The notes: a model not told the origin generated them from the sequence alone. A DNA stretch of 55,603 nucleotides from an uncultured Desulfobacterium sp. (GCA_900258555.1 LT984855.1:750533-806135); one strand, 5' to 3'. Shown: positions 19,923-33,354, numbered from the stretch's first letter. Numbers and translations: made by a program.

Positions 19923-22900
19923 TTAGTTGCTCACACCTATGCCTACATCCCTGTAGGTTCTTATGCCGGTGCCGGCAGGGATCAGACGACCCATTATCAC
20001 GTTTTCTTTAAGACCCCGCAGATAATCTATCTTTCCCGCAACAGTGGCATCCGATAAGACCTTGGTGGTCTCCTGGAAAGAGGCAGCGGAGATGAAGCTG
20101 TCTGTGCTAAGAGACGCCTTGGTGATTCCTAGCAGCAGAGGCTCAGCGGTTGCTGGTTTTCCCCCTCCTTCTATTATTTTTCTGTTGGACTCTTCAAAAC
20201 GCCACTTTTCAACATGTTCTCCAATTAGAAAGTTGGTGTCGCCAGGATCAATCACACTGATTTGTCTCAACATCTGCCGAACAATGACCTCAATGTGCTT
20301 GTCGTTTATCTTAACACCCTGGAGGCGATACACTTCCTGGACCTCGTCAACCAGGTATCGGGCGAGATCTTCTAATCCCCTTATCCTTAGTATATCGTGT
20401 GGGTCCGCAGAACCATCCATCAGTGCCTCGCCAGCCCTTACATAATCCCCTTCAAGGACGCTGACATGCTTACCCCTGGGTATCAGATATGTCACAGGCT
20501 CACCCAGTTCAGGGGTGATCGTCATCTTCCTCTTTCCTTTTGTGTACTTACCAAAGGATACGGAACCGTCAATCTCACTTATTATGGCGGTCTCTTTTGG
20601 TTTTCTTACCTCAAAGAGTTCAGCAACACGCGGGAGACCTCCGGTGATATCCTTGGTCTTAGTGGTCTCACGGGGGATCTTGGCCAGGACGGTTCCAGCC
20701 TCAATCTGCTCGCCTTCGTTACACATGATGATGGCCCCAACCGGCAGGTGATACCGGGCCTGGGCCTTTGAACTTCCGGGCAGATTCAATGTCTGGCCGC
20801 TCGCGTCTTTGACTGACACACGGGGTCTGGCCTCAAGATCTCCTGATTCAACGATCATCCTGCTGATCTTTCCTGTGACCTGGTCCCGTTTCTCCCTCAT
20901 GGTGCGGCCTTCTGTGATATCGCCGAATTTAATCGTACCCGCCACCTCTGTGATAATGGGTATTGTAAACGGGTCCCATTCTGCCAGGACCTGGCCTGGC
21001 TTAACCTCTATTCCGTCCTTGACCCTCAGGGTTGCACCATATTGGATCGGGTATCTTTCGACCTCTCTTCCACCCTTACCCAGGATAGCGATTTCTCCGT
21101 TACGGTTCATTACGACCAGTTGACCGTCTTTGTTTTCCACTGTCTTAAGGCTTAAAAACCTTATGTTCCCTTCATTAATAGATTGGATTGTAGACTGCTC
21201 CACCCTCTTGCTCGCGGTACCGCCGATGTGAAAGGTCCTCATAGTGAGCTGGGTCCCGGGCTCGCCTATTGACTGGGCGGCTATGACGCCGACCGCCTCT
21301 CCGATGTTTACCTGATGGCCATGGGCAAGGTCTCTGCCGTAACACTTCCTGCAGATCCCCCATCTGGATTCGCATGCAAGCACAGAGCGGATTTTTACCT
21401 TCTCAATACCTGCGTTTTCTATTATATTCACCTTGTTTTCATCTATCTCTTCGTTAGCCTTTACCAGTAGATCTCCGGTCACGGGGTCGTTAATATCGTC
21501 AAGGGCCACCCTGCCAAGTATCCTGTCTCCGACCCTCTGCAGGATCTCTCCGCCCTCTACCAAGGGCTCCACCCAGATGCCGTCCATTGTGCCGCAGTCT
21601 TCCTCTGTAATTATTGCGTCCTGAGCAACGTCTACAAGCCTTCTGGTCAGATAGCCGGAGTTGGCTGTCTTTAGCGCAGTGTCTGCCAGGCCCTTCCTCG
21701 CCCCATGGGTAGATATAAAATATTGGAGCACTGTAAGCCCCTCACGGAAATTGGACGTAATAGGCGTTTCAATAATCTCGCCCGAAGGCTTGGCCATTAG
21801 CCCCCTCATACCAGCAAGCTGCCTCATCTGGTCTTTGCTGCCCCTTGCACCGGATTCTGACATCATAAAGATAGAGTTAAAGCTTGAGACCGGAATCTTG
21901 CTGCCTTCAGGTCCTATAGCCTCTTTTATAGCCATCTCCTTCATCATTTCCGAGGCCACGTTTTCAGTGGACTGGGCCCAAATATCAACGACTTTGTTAT
22001 ACTTTTCTCCTTCGGTGATCAAACCGCTGGTGTACTGATCATCAATCTTTCTTACCTCATTTTCTGCCTTTATGATGATCTCTTCCTTTTTGGACGGTAT
22101 CTCCATATCCTTAATCGAGATGGAAATGCCGGACTGAGTTGCATATTTGTAACCTACGTCTTTGAGTCTGTCTGCCAGAATGACCGTAGATTTTATCCCT
22201 GCCCTGCGGTAGGATTCATTTATTAATTGACGCAGGGTCTTCTTTGTCATCACCGTGTTTACATTGCTAAACGGCAGGGCCTCCGGCAATATCTCATAAA
22301 GGAGCACCCGGCCCGTTGTAGTGGACTCGGTGTTTCCGTTTATCCTTACCTTTATTGCAGCATGGAGATCCAATTCCCCTGCATCATAGGCTATTCTAAC
22401 CTCTTTGGGGCTGGAAAAGCACTTCCCCTCACCTTTACAGAATGGCTTTTCCCGAGTCATGTAGTAGATCCCCAAAACAATATCCTGACTGGGGACAATG
22501 ATGGGGTCCCCGTTTGCAGGCGAAAGGATGTTGTTGGTGGACATCATAAGGACCCTGGCCTCTATCTGCGCCTCGATGGACAGGGGCACGTGGACAGCCA
22601 TCTGGTCGCCGTCAAAGTCGGCATTAAACGCGGTGCAAACCAAGGGGTGAAGCTGAATGGCTTTCCCCTCAATAAGGATCGGCTCAAACGCCTGGATGCC
22701 AAGTCTGTGTAATGTTGGCGCCCTGTTTAATAGTATACAATACTCTTTTACAACTTCATCAAGGGCGTCAAAAACAGCGGGCTCCTCTCTTTCAACCATC
22801 TTTTTCGCACTTTTAATCGTAGTGACCAGACCCTTTTCATCCAGCTTGGCATATATGAAAGGTTTAAATAATTCCAATGCCATCTTCTTGGGAAGCCCAC

Positions 22901-23996
22901 ATTGATGGAGGCGAAGATCAGGGCCGACAACGATCACCGAACGGCCGGAATAATCAACACGCTTGCCCAAGAGGTTCTGACGAAACCTGCCCTGTTTTCC
23001 TTTAAGCATATCGCTTAAAGACTTAAAAGGTCGTTTATTCGGTCCAGTGACCACCTTACCACGTCTGCCATTATCAAAAAGGACATCCACCGCCTCCTGG
23101 AGCATCCTCTTCTCGTTTCTGATAATGATGTCAGGCGCATTTAACTCCAACAGCCTTTTAAGCCTGTTATTCCGGTTGATCACACGGCGGTAGAGGTCGT
23201 TCAGGTCAGAGGTGGCGAATCTACCGCCATCAAGGGGCACAAGGGGTCTCAAGTCCGGAGGCAGGACCGGAATCACGTCCATGATGATCCATTCCGGTCT
23301 GTTTTGTGATTCCCTGAACGCATCAAGTATCTTGAGCCTCTTGGCAAGCTTTTTCTGCTTCGCAGTAGACTTGGTCTCGCGCATCTCAAGTCTCAGGGTC
23401 TCAGAAAGCTGCACCATATCAATGTCCTGAAGCATCTTTCTGATCGCTTCCGCGCCAATTCCTGCCTCAAAACGATTTCCGTAATCCTCCCTTGCCTGCT
23501 GGAGCTGTTCGTCATTAAGCAGGGTCCCCTTCACAAGCGGCGTGTCCTTGGGGTCAGTAACAATGTAAGACTCAAAATATATGACCCTTTCCAGTGTCTT
23601 GAGAGTCAAATCCAGTAGATGACCCGCCTTTGAGGGCAGGCACCTCATAAACCAGATATGGGCCACTGGGGCGGCCAGTTGGATATGGCCCATTCTTTCG
23701 CGGCGGACCTTGGACTGTATTACTTCAACCCCGCATTTTTCGCACACAATACCCCTGTGTTTCATGCGCTTGTACTTGCCGCAGTTGCATTCATAGTCCT
23801 TGATAGGACCAAATATTTTTGAACAAAAAAGACCGTCTTTTTCAGGCTTAAAGGTCCTGTAATTAATAGTCTCTGGTTTTTTGACTTCGCCATAAGACCA
23901 TTCCTTGATCTTTTCAGGCGATGCTAATGAGATGGCGACCGCGTTAAAGCTGGACGGGTCTTTTGGCTTTGTAAAGAAGCTGTATAATTCTTCCAA
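19923..23996 (-). CDS. rpoC: RNA polymerase beta' subunit
   Basis: Catalytic subunit holding the active-site magnesium through [12 protein letters not shown]. 1357 aa. Two zinc sites are visible: an N-terminal [13 protein letters not shown] cluster at about residues 70-90 and a later [15 protein letters not shown]. The trigger-loop region [19 protein letters not shown] is normal. The start is TTG, about seven bases after GGAG, giving an N-terminus MEELYSFF. It follows rpoB by 50 bases. Confidence 0.98.
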   Translation of the reverse strand: MEELYSFFTKPKDPSSFNAVAISLASPEKIKEWSYGEVKKPETINYRTFKPEKDGLFCSKIFGPIKDYECNCGKYKRMKHRGIVCEKCGVEVIQSKVRRERMGHIQLAAPVAHIWFMRCLPSKAGHLLDLTLKTLERVIYFESYIVTDPKDTPLVKGTLLNDEQLQQAREDYGNRFEAGIGAEAIRKMLQDIDMVQLSETLRLEMRETKSTAKQKKLAKRLKILDAFRESQNRPEWIIMDVIPVLPPDLRPLVPLDGGRFATSDLNDLYRRVINRNNRLKRLLELNAPDIIIRNEKRMLQEAVDVLFDNGRRGKVVTGPNKRPFKSLSDMLKGKQGRFRQNLLGKRVDYSGRSVIVVGPDLRLHQCGLPKKMALELFKPFIYAKLDEKGLVTTIKSAKKMVEREEPAVFDALDEVVKEYCILLNRAPTLHRLGIQAFEPILIEGKAIQLHPLVCTAFNADFDGDQMAVHVPLSIEAQIEARVLMMSTNNILSPANGDPIIVPSQDIVLGIYYMTREKPFCKGEGKCFSSPKEVRIAYDAGELDLHAAIKVRINGNTESTTTGRVLLYEILPEALPFSNVNTVMTKKTLRQLINESYRRAGIKSTVILADRLKDVGYKYATQSGISISIKDMEIPSKKEEIIIKAENEVRKIDDQYTSGLITEGEKYNKVVDIWAQSTENVASEMMKEMAIKEAIGPEGSKIPVSSFNSIFMMSESGARGSKDQMRQLAGMRGLMAKPSGEIIETPITSNFREGLTVLQYFISTHGARKGLADTALKTANSGYLTRRLVDVAQDAIITEEDCGTMDGIWVEPLVEGGEILQRVGDRILGRVALDDINDPVTGDLLVKANEEIDENKVNIIENAGIEKVKIRSVLACESRWGICRKCYGRDLAHGHQVNIGEAVGVIAAQSIGEPGTQLTMRTFHIGGTASKRVEQSTIQSINEGNIRFLSLKTVENKDGQLVVMNRNGEIAILGKGGREVERYPIQYGATLRVKDGIEVKPGQVLAEWDPFTIPIITEVAGTIKFGDITEGRTMREKRDQVTGKISRMIVESGDLEARPRVSVKDASGQTLNLPGSSKAQARYHLPVGAIIMCNEGEQIEAGTVLAKIPRETTKTKDITGGLPRVAELFEVRKPKETAIISEIDGSVSFGKYTKGKRKMTITPELGEPVTYLIPRGKHVSVLEGDYVRAGEALMDGSADPHDILRIRGLEDLARYLVDEVQEVYRLQGVKINDKHIEVIVRQMLRQISVIDPGDTNFLIGEHVEKWRFEESNRKIIEGGGKPATAEPLLLGITKASLSTDSFISAASFQETTKVLSDATVAGKIDYLRGLKENVIMGRLIPAGTGIRTYRDVGIGVSN

Positions 23997-24046
23997 TGCC
24001 TTTCTCCTTATTATATTTGGTTAAATCAAGAGCAACCGGTTCAGGC

Positions 24047-27000
24047 CTAGATCTGGCTGTCTTCGTAAAGTTGAAGCTCCAGACCAAGACTCTGTAATTC
24101 CTTTACAAGAACTTTAAATGATTCCGGAAGACCGGGTTCAAGGACATTGTTGCCCTTGACGATCTTTTCATACATCCTGGTCCTTCCGGCCACATCATCC
24201 GATTTGACCGTTAAAAACTCCTGAAGTGTATAGGCCGCGCCATAGGCCTCCATTGCCCATACCTCCATTTCACCAAGCCTCTGACCACCGAATTGCGCCT
24301 TACCGCCCAGGGGTTGCTGGGTCACCAGCGAGTAAGGACCTATGGAGCGGGCATGGAGCTTGTCATCTACAAGATGGTGGAGTTTCATTACATACATGAT
24401 ACCCACGGTAACCTCCTGATCAAAGGGCTCCCCTGACCTACCGTCATAGAGCTGGGCCTGGGCGGAAACCGGCAATCCGGCCTCGTTTAAAAATCTCTTT
24501 ATCTCGTCTTCATCTGCCCCATCAAAGACAGGCGATGCCATGGGTATGCCTGAGGTAAATAGCCTTGCATTGTTAATCAGCTCTTCATCGTTCATGTGAG
24601 CAAAGAAATCCTGGTATTGCTGGTCAGTAAAAATGCTTTTGAATTTTTCCCTCAATTCGCCGGCCTCCTTCATCCTGTCCAGTAACTCCCTGATCTGTTC
24701 TCCCATCTCAATAGAGGTCCAACCCAAATGGGTTTCCAGGATCTGCCCCACATTCATTCTCGAGGGGACACCAAGGGGATTTAAGACAACATCAACGGGC
24801 GTTCCATCTGCAAAATAGGGCATATCTTCAACCGGCAGGATTACTGAAAGCACACCCTTATTTCCGTGTCGGCCGGCCATCTTGTCACCGACAGACAATT
24901 TGCGTTTTACCGCAATGGTGACCTTTACCATTTTGATCACGCCTGGGGCCAGATCATCTCCTGTAGTCAGCGCCTCAACCTTGTCATCAAACTGTTTTGT
25001 ATATTGGGCCAACTTGGCAGAGGCCTTTTCGATAATCGCTTCCACAGCCTCTATATCGTCCATGGATGCCTTTAAATCTGCACCGGTCCATAATTCAATA
25101 GGGATGCGATCAACGTGCTCCGATTTAATGGTCTTGCCCGCGGCTAGGGCAACCTCACCACTGGACTTATCATAGAGATCGGCCTTAAGCTTTTTCCCTA
25201 CCAGGATAGCCTTGAGTCTTTCCCTGACCACAGTGCCGGTGATATTCATTTGATCCTGCAAGTCCTTCTCCAGGCGTTCCACTTCCTTGGTTTCTATCTC
25301 AAGGCTTCGCTTATCCTTCTCAATACCCCTTCTTGAAAACACCTTGGCATCAATTACCGTACCCTGCACGCCGGAAGGAACCCTTAGAGAAGTATCCTTG
25401 ATATCTCCGGCCTTGTCTCCGAATATGGCCCTAAGCAGTTTTTCTTCCGGAGACAACTGGGTTTCACCCTTGGGGGTTATCTTGCCTACAAGGACGTCTC
25501 CTGGTTTCACTTCGGCCCCAATCCTTATAATGCCGCTTTCATCCAGGTTTTTAAGCGCCTCTTCGCCCACGTTAGGGATATCCCTGGTAATCTCTTCCTT
25601 GCCGAGTTTGGTATCCCTTGCAACCACCTCAAACTGCTCTATGTGTATGGAGGTGTATACGTCCTCTTTGACCACCCTTTCACTCATCAGAATGGAGTCC
25701 TCGAAGTTATACCCGCCCCATGACATAAAGGCGACCATCACATTCTGGCCGAGGGCGAGTTCTCCCAATTCAATAGCAGGGCCATCTGCTATAATCTGGC
25801 CCTTCTCAACTCTGTCGCCAACCTTTATAATAGGTTTTTGGGTATAACAGCTATTCTGATTCGACTTCCTGAATTTGGCCAGCTTGTAAATCTCGACCTC
25901 TGGCTCCTCAGACACCCCTTTGGTTCTTATGACGATACGAGAGGCATCCACGTCTTCAACTACCCCGGGCCTCCTTGCAATGACAGAGACACCGGAATCC
26001 CGGGCAATGACGCTTTCCACCCCAGTGCCAATCAAAGGGGCCTTTGGTTTTAAGAGCGGAACCGCCTGACGCATCATATTTGAGCCCATCAGCGCCCTGT
26101 TTGCGTCATCGTGCTCCAGAAACGGGATCAGAGATGACGATATGCTGACCAGTTGGTCAGGAGATACGTCCATATACTTTATGTCCTGGATTGGCGACTT
26201 CTGGGCCTCGCCTTCTATCCTGACAGCGGCCTCTGGCGTGATAAAGCTTCCGTCTTTATCCAGGGGCGCATTGGCCTGGGCAATGGGAGGGGCCTTGGTC
26301 TGCGAGACCGGATCGTAGCTTTCATCAAGTGCTGAAAGGTATTTTATTTCTGTTGTGGCCACGCCATCCCTGACAGTCCTGTAAGGAGTCTCAATAAAGC
26401 CGAACTCATTAACCCTCGCATATGTGCTGAGGGAGACGATCAGGCCGATATTCGGTCCTTCGGGGGTCTCAATAGGGCAGATCCTGCCGTAATGGGTGGG
26501 ATGAACGTCGCGGACTTCAAAGCCGGCCCTTTCTCTGGTAAGACCTCCCGGACCCAGTGCGCTGAGCCTCCTCTTATGGGTGACCTCTGACAAGGGATTT
26601 GTCTGGTCCATGAACTGTGAGAGCTGGCTGGTGCCGAAAAATTCCCTGCACACTGCTGAAACCGGCTTGGAATTGACCAAGTCATGGGGCATTAAGGTCT
26701 CAACCTCCTGAAGGCTCATCCTCTCCTTTATCGCCCTCTCCATCCTGACGAGCCCTATCCTGTATTGGTTTTCGAGGAGTTCGCCTACAGCCCTCACCCG
26801 ACGGTTTCCAAGGTTATCAATATCATCTATCTGTGCCTCAGTTATCTTTAGCATTATCAGTTCCTTAACAGTGGAGATGATATCTTCCCTCCTTAAGGTC
26901 CTGTGCTCAAGTGACACATCGAGTCCCAACCTGTGGTTAAGCTTTAACCTCCCCACCTTTGAAAGGTCATAGGTGTTGATGTTGAAAAACAGGTTATTAA

Positions 27001-28177
27001 AAAATATCTCTGCAACCTCCTGGGTGGGGGGGCTGCTGGGTCGCATTTTTCTGTATATATCGAGGACGGCCTCATCGGTGGACGTGATTTTATCCAGGAG
27101 CATGGTGTCTCTAATGGCAGTGCTTACATCCTGGGCGGAAAGGACAAGGCATTCCACCTCTGAAAATCCCTTCTGTTGAATCAACTCCAGGTGTTCGGAT
27201 GTCAGGGTCTGATTCCCCTCGATCAGGATCTCTCCGGTCTCAGGGTCAATTAAGTCATCGGCGATAACCCGGCCCTCGATATCCTCAAAATTGACAGGGA
27301 TGCGCTCGATGCCTGCAGAGGTCAGGGTCCTGTGCAGTCGTTTAGTGTACTTCTCACCCTTTTTCCCCAGGATTTCCCCGGTTTGTGGATTTTCTATGTC
27401 CCGGGTGAGCTTTTTCTGGTACCAGTTTTCAATCTTTGCCTCTCGCCAGCACCTGTCCTTTTCAATGCCGATAATTTCCGTATCATAGAATATATGCAGG
27501 ACCTCTTTTGTTGAATACCCAAGAGCCTTTAAAAGTATTGTGACAGGAAATTTGCGTCTCCTGTCAATTCGAACGTAGAGTATATCCTTTGGGTCAAATT
27601 CAAAGTCAAGCCATGAACCCCTAAGGGGTATGATCCGTGCTGAATAAAGTAGTTTTCCGCTGGCATGGGTTTTTCCCTTATCGTGATCAAAATACACACC
27701 TGGGGAGCGATGGAGTTGGCTGACAATGGCCCTCTCCGTTCCATTAATAATAAAGGTCCCACGCTCAGTCATGATAGGCAGAGTTCCAAAGTATATCTCT
27801 TGCTCTTTGATGTCCCTGATGCTCTTTGATCCGTCAGCGGAGTCAGTATCAAATACAACCAGGCGGACAGTCACCCTTATGGGTGCCTCATAGGTCATTC
27901 CTTTGTTAAGGCAGTCTTCTTCGTCATATCTGACCTCTTCAAAGGAATATCTTACAAACTCAAGAGAGGCTGTCTCTCCGAAGTCTTGGATAGGAAACAC
28001 GCTGTTGAAGGCCCCCTGCAGCCCGACATCCTGGCGTTTTTCCGGCGGGATGTCCGTTTGCAAAAAAAGCTCATAAGAGGCCTTCTGCATTTCCAGCAAA
28101 CTTGGGATTTCCATTATCTTGTCAATCTTCCCAAAGCTTCTTCGGGCGCGTCTGCCACCACCATTTATTACCGACAT
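24047..28177 (-). CDS. rpoB: RNA polymerase beta subunit
   Basis: Second-largest catalytic subunit, 1376 aa, close to the usual proteobacterial length. The rifampicin pocket ([17 protein letters not shown], then [12 protein letters not shown]) has sensitive-type residues. Other landmarks are [33 protein letters not shown] and the C-terminal [21 protein letters not shown] start. An attenuator lies in the 94-base gap after rplL. Confidence 0.98.
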   Translation of the reverse strand: MSVINGGGRRARRSFGKIDKIMEIPSLLEMQKASYELFLQTDIPPEKRQDVGLQGAFNSVFPIQDFGETASLEFVRYSFEEVRYDEEDCLNKGMTYEAPIRVTVRLVVFDTDSADGSKSIRDIKEQEIYFGTLPIMTERGTFIINGTERAIVSQLHRSPGVYFDHDKGKTHASGKLLYSARIIPLRGSWLDFEFDPKDILYVRIDRRRKFPVTILLKALGYSTKEVLHIFYDTEIIGIEKDRCWREAKIENWYQKKLTRDIENPQTGEILGKKGEKYTKRLHRTLTSAGIERIPVNFEDIEGRVIADDLIDPETGEILIEGNQTLTSEHLELIQQKGFSEVECLVLSAQDVSTAIRDTMLLDKITSTDEAVLDIYRKMRPSSPPTQEVAEIFFNNLFFNINTYDLSKVGRLKLNHRLGLDVSLEHRTLRREDIISTVKELIMLKITEAQIDDIDNLGNRRVRAVGELLENQYRIGLVRMERAIKERMSLQEVETLMPHDLVNSKPVSAVCREFFGTSQLSQFMDQTNPLSEVTHKRRLSALGPGGLTRERAGFEVRDVHPTHYGRICPIETPEGPNIGLIVSLSTYARVNEFGFIETPYRTVRDGVATTEIKYLSALDESYDPVSQTKAPPIAQANAPLDKDGSFITPEAAVRIEGEAQKSPIQDIKYMDVSPDQLVSISSSLIPFLEHDDANRALMGSNMMRQAVPLLKPKAPLIGTGVESVIARDSGVSVIARRPGVVEDVDASRIVIRTKGVSEEPEVEIYKLAKFRKSNQNSCYTQKPIIKVGDRVEKGQIIADGPAIELGELALGQNVMVAFMSWGGYNFEDSILMSERVVKEDVYTSIHIEQFEVVARDTKLGKEEITRDIPNVGEEALKNLDESGIIRIGAEVKPGDVLVGKITPKGETQLSPEEKLLRAIFGDKAGDIKDTSLRVPSGVQGTVIDAKVFSRRGIEKDKRSLEIETKEVERLEKDLQDQMNITGTVVRERLKAILVGKKLKADLYDKSSGEVALAAGKTIKSEHVDRIPIELWTGADLKASMDDIEAVEAIIEKASAKLAQYTKQFDDKVEALTTGDDLAPGVIKMVKVTIAVKRKLSVGDKMAGRHGNKGVLSVILPVEDMPYFADGTPVDVVLNPLGVPSRMNVGQILETHLGWTSIEMGEQIRELLDRMKEAGELREKFKSIFTDQQYQDFFAHMNDEELINNARLFTSGIPMASPVFDGADEDEIKRFLNEAGLPVSAQAQLYDGRSGEPFDQEVTVGIMYVMKLHHLVDDKLHARSIGPYSLVTQQPLGGKAQFGGQRLGEMEVWAMEAYGAAYTLQEFLTVKSDDVAGRTRMYEKIVKGNNVLEPGLPESFKVLVKELQSLGLELQLYEDSQI

Positions 28178-28206
28178 GGTCTCTCCTTCATAAGAGGCAT
28201 CAGATC

Positions 28207-28258
28207 AAAAAAATCGGGGGGTTAGGCCCTGTTTTGATCCATGAAGCCATAACCCCCG
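28207..28258 (-). terminator. attenuator between rplL and rpoB
   Basis: On the minus strand GGGGGTTA and TAACCCCC form a perfect 8-bp stem with a long loop, followed by CGATTTTTTT. It lies between the L7/L12 gene and rpoB. A partial terminator at this site is known from E. coli, where it lowers RNA polymerase output relative to the stalk proteins; the same role is inferred here. Confidence 0.75.
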
Positions 28259-28271
28259 CACCAAGCCAATA

Positions 28272-28655
28272 CTATTTGATTTCGACGGTTGCTCCTGCTT
28301 CTTCGAGTTGCTTTTTGATGTCTTCCGCCTCTTCTTTTGATACCCCTTCCTTAACCTTACCAGGTGCCTCGTCCACAAGCGCCTTTGCCTCTTTTAAGCC
28401 CAGATTGGTTATGGCGCGAACGGTCTTGATAACCTGGATCTTTTTGTCTCCTGCCGCAGCCAGGATTACGTCAAATTCAGTCTGCTCTTTGGCCTCTTCC
28501 TGAGCCCCTGCCACAGGCCCAGCAGCTGCAACAGCAACGGGGGCAGCAGCGCTGACCCCAAATTTATTCTCAAGTTCCTTTACAAGTTCCGACAGTTCCA
28601 GAACCGTCATATTGGCAATAAACTGAATTAAATCATCTTTGGTGATATCTGCCAT
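28272..28655 (-). CDS. rplL: 50S ribosomal protein L7/L12
   Basis: Stalk protein that recruits translational GTPases. 127 aa from ATG 28655 ([20 protein letters not shown]), with an Ala/Gly/Pro hinge in the middle and the C-terminal EKTEFDVIL-like and [14 protein letters not shown] segments. A TTG five codons earlier abuts the GGGAGG motif, so the ATG is preferred although it is about 15 bases from that motif. Confidence 0.96.
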   Translation of the reverse strand: MADITKDDLIQFIANMTVLELSELVKELENKFGVSAAAPVAVAAAGPVAGAQEEAKEQTEFDVILAAAGDKKIQVIKTVRAITNLGLKEAKALVDEAPGKVKEGVSKEEAEDIKKQLEEAGATVEIK

Positions 28656-28688
28656 TTCTATATATTTCAACCTCCCTAATATGAGGGG

Positions 28689-29216
28689 TTATGCCCCTGC
28701 TTCCTGTTTTTGCTGTTCAATAGCCTTTAAAACATACAGCAATTTGCTCAAAATTCCGCCCAAAACCCTTACAAAACCTGCCGGTACGGCCTGCATTGCA
28801 GACAGAACCTGGGCCAAAAGCACTTCCCTTCCCGGCAACTTGGCCAATTGTCTGACGTCTTCCGCACTGATCTCCTTACCGGAAATCTGGCCGCTTGTGA
28901 TAACCAATTGTCCAAAATCTTTGGCAAAATCAACCAAAGCCTTTGCCGGACCAATTATATCATCGTGAAGGATAGTCACGGCTGAAGGACCTTTCATGTG
29001 GTCATTCAAGGACTCATTACCAGTGCCTCGACTCGCAATCTTCAACAGCCTGTTTTTTACCACTTGAAGTTCGGCGCCGGTATTCCTGAGATCATTTCTC
29101 AGTCTATTAAGGTCGCCCACTTGAAGGCCCTGATAATGCACAAGAAAGGTTCCGCGCGCTATTTCGAGCCGGGCGTGCAGATCTGTTATGAGCTGTTCTT
29201 TCTGTTCCTTATTCAT
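28689..29216 (-). CDS. rplJ: 50S ribosomal protein L10
   Basis: Stalk base that anchors L7/L12 dimers through its C-terminal helix. 175 aa (GTFLVHYQGLQVGDLNRLR, KNRLLKIA, and the C-terminal KLLYVLKAIEQQKQEA helix). The preceding 238-base gap holds an L10 leader, so L10 or the L10-L12 complex probably represses this operon. Confidence 0.96.
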   Translation of the reverse strand: MNKEQKEQLITDLHARLEIARGTFLVHYQGLQVGDLNRLRNDLRNTGAELQVVKNRLLKIASRGTGNESLNDHMKGPSAVTILHDDIIGPAKALVDFAKDFGQLVITSGQISGKEISAEDVRQLAKLPGREVLLAQVLSAMQAVPAGFVRVLGGILSKLLYVLKAIEQQKQEAGA

Positions 29217-29284
29217 TGTTCACCTCCTCTCCGTTTTACGATAAATGTATCAAAGACGGAGGCGTATATAGACCTCAGTAGAAT

Positions 29285-29370
29285 CAGTCTCGGTAGGCCA
29301 GCATCATTAAGCCTGAAGGCCGCCAAAACCTAGGTTTTGCCCGGCAGCCCTGCGGCGCCTACTGTCTTTG
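29285..29370 (-). promoter_or_regulatory. L10 leader RNA (autoregulatory)
   Basis: On the minus strand, AAAGACAGTAGGCGCC is followed 50-60 bases later by TTAATGATGCTGGCCTACCG. GTAGGC pairs perfectly with GCCTAC, and the flanking AGACAG and CCGAGA elements match the ribosomal L10 leader family (kink-turn type). A second hairpin, CAAAACCTAGGTTTTG, sits inside. Located 70-155 bases before rplJ. Confidence 0.75.
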
Positions 29371-29454
29371 ACCAAGTCCAAAAGTTATTTCATGGATACG
29401 CTTTCTGCAATGGGACAGAAGCGAAAAAAATGCAAGGAAGCTTCGACTATGCTT

Positions 29455-30168
29455 TTAAACCTTTTGACTTAACAAATCCTTAATAAACGTGGGATCAATC
29501 CTGATCCCAGGGCCCATAGTCGAGGAAACTGCAATACTCTTGAAATAGGTTCCTTTACTCGCAGGGGGTTTTAGTCTGAGGATCTTATCCACAAAAGCAG
29601 CGATATTTTCTGAAAGCATCTTGACGCCAAAAGAAACCTTGCCCATCGGCGCATGCACTATTCCTGCCTTTTCAACCTTAAAATCTATCTTTCCCGCCTT
29701 AACCTCTTTGACAGCCTTACCTACATCAAAGGTAACTGTACCCAGTTTGGCGTTTGGCATCATACCTCTTGGACCCAAAATACGTCCCAGTTTTCCAACT
29801 GCGCCCATCATGTCGGGGGTGGCAATTGCCTTATCAAACTCAAGCCATCCCTTCTGGATCTTTTCAACCAAATCGTCGGCGCCTGCATAATCTGCACCGG
29901 CCTCCAGTGCCTCTTTTTCCTTTTCGCCTTTGGCGAATACAGCTACACGTACCTCCTTGCCTACACCATGCGGCAATACCACAGTACCCCTGACCATCTG
30001 ATCAGCATGCCTTGGGTCTACACCCAATCTTACAGCGATATCCAGGCCTTCGTCGAATTTTGCATATTTGCTGTCAATCGTCAGTTGTATCGCCTCTTCA
30101 AAATTGTATTTCTTTCTCCGATCAACCTTTTGAAGACTGTTAATAAGCTTTTTCCCTTTTTTGGCCAT
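29455..30168 (-). CDS. rplA: 50S ribosomal protein L1
   Basis: L1 stalk protein that controls the ribosomal E site; 237 aa. Landmarks are [33 protein letters not shown] and [17 protein letters not shown]. In proteobacteria L1 also represses the rplKA message. ATG start. Confidence 0.97.
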   Translation of the reverse strand: MAKKGKKLINSLQKVDRRKKYNFEEAIQLTIDSKYAKFDEGLDIAVRLGVDPRHADQMVRGTVVLPHGVGKEVRVAVFAKGEKEKEALEAGADYAGADDLVEKIQKGWLEFDKAIATPDMMGAVGKLGRILGPRGMMPNAKLGTVTFDVGKAVKEVKAGKIDFKVEKAGIVHAPMGKVSFGVKMLSENIAAFVDKILRLKPPASKGTYFKSIAVSSTMGPGIRIDPTFIKDLLSQKV

Positions 30169-30182
30169 GTCTGATAACCCCT

Positions 30183-30611
30183 TTAACCCTCTGTTACAAC
30201 AATGCCCATGCTCCTTGCCGTGCCTTCTATGGTCTTGATTGCGCTTTCTATACTAAAGGCATTAAGGTCTTTTATTTTGAGCTTGGCAATATCTTCCACC
30301 TGTTTGCGGGTTACCTCTCCAACCTTTTGCCGGTTGGGTTCACTGGACCCTTTTGCTATCTTTGCAACCTGTTTCAAGAGAACAGAAGCAGGTGGTGTTT
30401 TCGTAACAAATGTAAATGTTCTGTCATCATAAATTGTTATAATGACAGGTATGATTGTCCCCATCTGATCCTGGGTTTTTGCATTATACAACTTGCAAAA
30501 ATCTGCAATATTGACACCGTACTGACCAAGGGCCGGACCGATCGGCGGCGATGGGTTGGCCTGTCCCCCTTTGACTTGAAGTTTAACAGATCCAATAATT
30601 TTCTTTGCCAT
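30183..30611 (-). CDS. rplK: 50S ribosomal protein L11
   Basis: GTPase-centre protein, substrate of the PrmA methyltransferase encoded at 44750-45592. 142 aa with [20 protein letters not shown] and the C-terminal rRNA-binding domain (GTARSMGI). Normal length and ATG start. Confidence 0.97.
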   Translation of the reverse strand: MAKKIIGSVKLQVKGGQANPSPPIGPALGQYGVNIADFCKLYNAKTQDQMGTIIPVIITIYDDRTFTFVTKTPPASVLLKQVAKIAKGSSEPNRQKVGEVTRKQVEDIAKLKIKDLNAFSIESAIKTIEGTARSMGIVVTEG

Positions 30612-30627
30612 AATACAAAAGCCCCTC

Positions 30628-31152
30628 TTACACGGAATTTACCTGTATGAAGTCCAGTTCAACCGGCGTTGAACGTCCAAAAATTGTAATGAGCACCCGA
30701 ACTTTTTCTTTATCAGGTTTCACCTCCTCCACAATTCCGCGAAAATTGCTAAACGGGCCGTCAATGACCATGACCTCGTCGCCTTGTTCGAATTGATGTT
30801 TGGGTTTCGGTCTGCTCACCCCTTCTTCCATCTGACGAATAATCTGGTTTGCCTCTTCCGGGGAAACCGCGGTCGGATTGACCTCTCCTCCCACAAAACC
30901 GATCACTTTTGCGGTGTTCTTTACGGTATGCCAAGTGTCCTTATTTAGGACCATTTGAACCAGGATATATCCTGGAAAAAATTTTCTGGAGGAAGTCTTC
31001 TTCTGACCCTTCTTCAATTCCATCACCTGTTCGGTAGGGACAAGGATCTTTCCAAAAAATTCTTCCTGCTTTGTTGTCTTTATCCTGTCTTCCAGAGTAA
31101 CCTTGACCCTATTCTCAAAACCAGAATAGGTGTGAACTATGTACCATTTCAT
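30628..31152 (-). CDS. nusG: transcription termination/antitermination factor NusG
   Basis: Couples RNA polymerase to the ribosome and to Rho. 174 aa: NGN domain ([17 protein letters not shown]) and C-terminal KOW domain ([18 protein letters not shown]). The frame is open further upstream. A GTG at 31158 has slightly better spacing to AAGGGTG, but the ATG gives the standard N-terminus; the difference is two residues. Confidence 0.96.
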   Translation of the reverse strand: MKWYIVHTYSGFENRVKVTLEDRIKTTKQEEFFGKILVPTEQVMELKKGQKKTSSRKFFPGYILVQMVLNKDTWHTVKNTAKVIGFVGGEVNPTAVSPEEANQIIRQMEEGVSRPKPKHQFEQGDEVMVIDGPFSNFRGIVEEVKPDKEKVRVLITIFGRSTPVELDFIQVNSV

Positions 31153-31233
31153 GTCCACAATGACACCCTTGATGACGATAAAAGCATATAGCAATTAGTC
31201 TTGTTTTTCAGGCTCATTATTAAAAAAACCCGC

Positions 31234-31581
31234 CTACCGTAGGATGTACTTAATAATTTTTATAAGAGAGGTGTCCACTAGAAAAAAGAAGATTGCCATA
31301 AGAAGAGTCAAAAATATTACGACTCCGGTTGCGGCAAGCATCTCCTTTTTTGTAGGCCACTTAACCTTTTTGAGCTCTACCTTAGCCTCTCTTAAAAACA
31401 TTTTCGCATGTTGTATATAACCTAATACCGGTAACTCACTAACCCCCTTTTTTTCTTGCGCCTTTTTTCGGGGTGTTCGTACTGGATTCTGTTTGACCAG
31501 CTTTTTAGTATTTGGAGTTTTCACATTTGAATTCGCAACAGCATTATTCAACGTGGGATTCTGACTCTTATTATTTTTCAT
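31234..31581 (-). CDS. secE: preprotein translocase subunit SecE
   Basis: Small clamp subunit of the Sec channel. The conserved part is the C-terminal half: FLREAKVELKKVKWPTKKE and one transmembrane helix (GVVIFLTLLMAIFFFLV). The first ~50 residues are Asn/Lys-rich and not conserved. A GTG at 31596 is possible, adding five residues. The partner SecY is at 6586-7890. Confidence 0.94.
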   Translation of the reverse strand: MKNNKSQNPTLNNAVANSNVKTPNTKKLVKQNPVRTPRKKAQEKKGVSELPVLGYIQHAKMFLREAKVELKKVKWPTKKEMLAATGVVIFLTLLMAIFFFLVDTSLIKIIKYILR

Positions 31582-31610
31582 ATTTAAGACACCCACAAAA
31601 ACACCAAAAA

Positions 31611-31687
31611 TGGCAGGCCAGGAGGGATTCGAACCCCCAACACCCGGATTTGGAGTCCGGTGCTCTAGCCGTTAGAGCTACTGGCCT
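31611..31687 (-). tRNA. trpT: tRNA-Trp (CCA anticodon)
   Basis: The minus strand folds into a full cloverleaf with acceptor AGGCCAG/CTGGCCT, anticodon loop CTCCAAA with CCA in the centre, T arm GGGGGTTCGAATCCC and an encoded 3' CCA. It lies between rpmG and secE, its frequent location in bacteria. Confidence 0.95.
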
Positions 31688-31702
31688 GTAAGTTTCCCCT
31701 GT

Positions 31703-31852
31703 CTACTTAGTTTCCTTATGGATCGTATGAGTCCTGCAAAACGGGCAATACTTTTTAAAGGCCAGCTTGTCCGGCGTCTTCCGCTTATTCTTAGTGCCGG
31801 TGTAATTCCTATGTTTACACTGCTCACAGGTAAATGTAATGATATCACGCAT
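31703..31852 (-). CDS. rpmG: 50S ribosomal protein L33
   Basis: A 49-aa protein, [20 protein letters not shown], then [19 protein letters not shown] and a basic tail. Cys9, Cys12, Cys36 and Cys39 form the zinc ribbon of the C+ form. It sits between the second tuf and tRNA-Trp, and GGAG precedes the ATG. Confidence 0.96.
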   Translation of the reverse strand: MRDIITFTCEQCKHRNYTGTKNKRKTPDKLAFKKYCPFCRTHTIHKETK

Positions 31853-31868
31853 TCTAAGATGATCTCCA

Positions 31869-33079
<1,211 letters not shown>

Positions 33080-33132
33080 TGATCTCAAAGATTTTTAGGA
33101 TTCTATTCCTTAATACCTATCTGACTCTTTAC

Positions 33133-33209
33133 TGGAGCCCACGACCGGGCTTGAACCGGTGAACCTCATCCTTACCAAGGATGTGCTCTACCACCTGAGC
33201 TACGTGGGC
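33133..33209 (-). tRNA. tRNA-Thr (GGT anticodon)
   Basis: Cloverleaf with acceptor GCCCACG/CGTGGGC, anticodon stem CATCC/GGATG enclosing TTGGTAA, TTCAAGC T-loop and encoded CCA. It corresponds to thrT in the E. coli tufB operon. Confidence 0.95.
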
Positions 33210-33254
33210 TCTACCTCGGTATAATTACTTCCTGGCCTTAGCCAAGGTAAACAA

Positions 33255-33331
33255 TGGAGCGGGAAACGGGATTCGAACCCGCGACCCTCAGCTTGGAAGG
33301 CTGACGCTCTAGCCAACTGAGCTATTCCCGC
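33255..33331 (-). tRNA. tRNA-Gly (TCC anticodon)
   Basis: Cloverleaf with acceptor GCGGGAA/TTCCCGC, anticodon loop CTTCCAA, T arm CGGGTTCGAATCCCG and encoded CCA. Corresponds to glyT of E. coli. Confidence 0.95.
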
Positions 33332-33354
33332 CAATCCCTATAAAGGAATAATTA

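Noticed and set aside
24633-28225. Many open frames on the plus strand opposite rpoB and rpoC
   Set aside because: They are shadows of the coding strand, lack ribosome sites and have no recognisable protein features.
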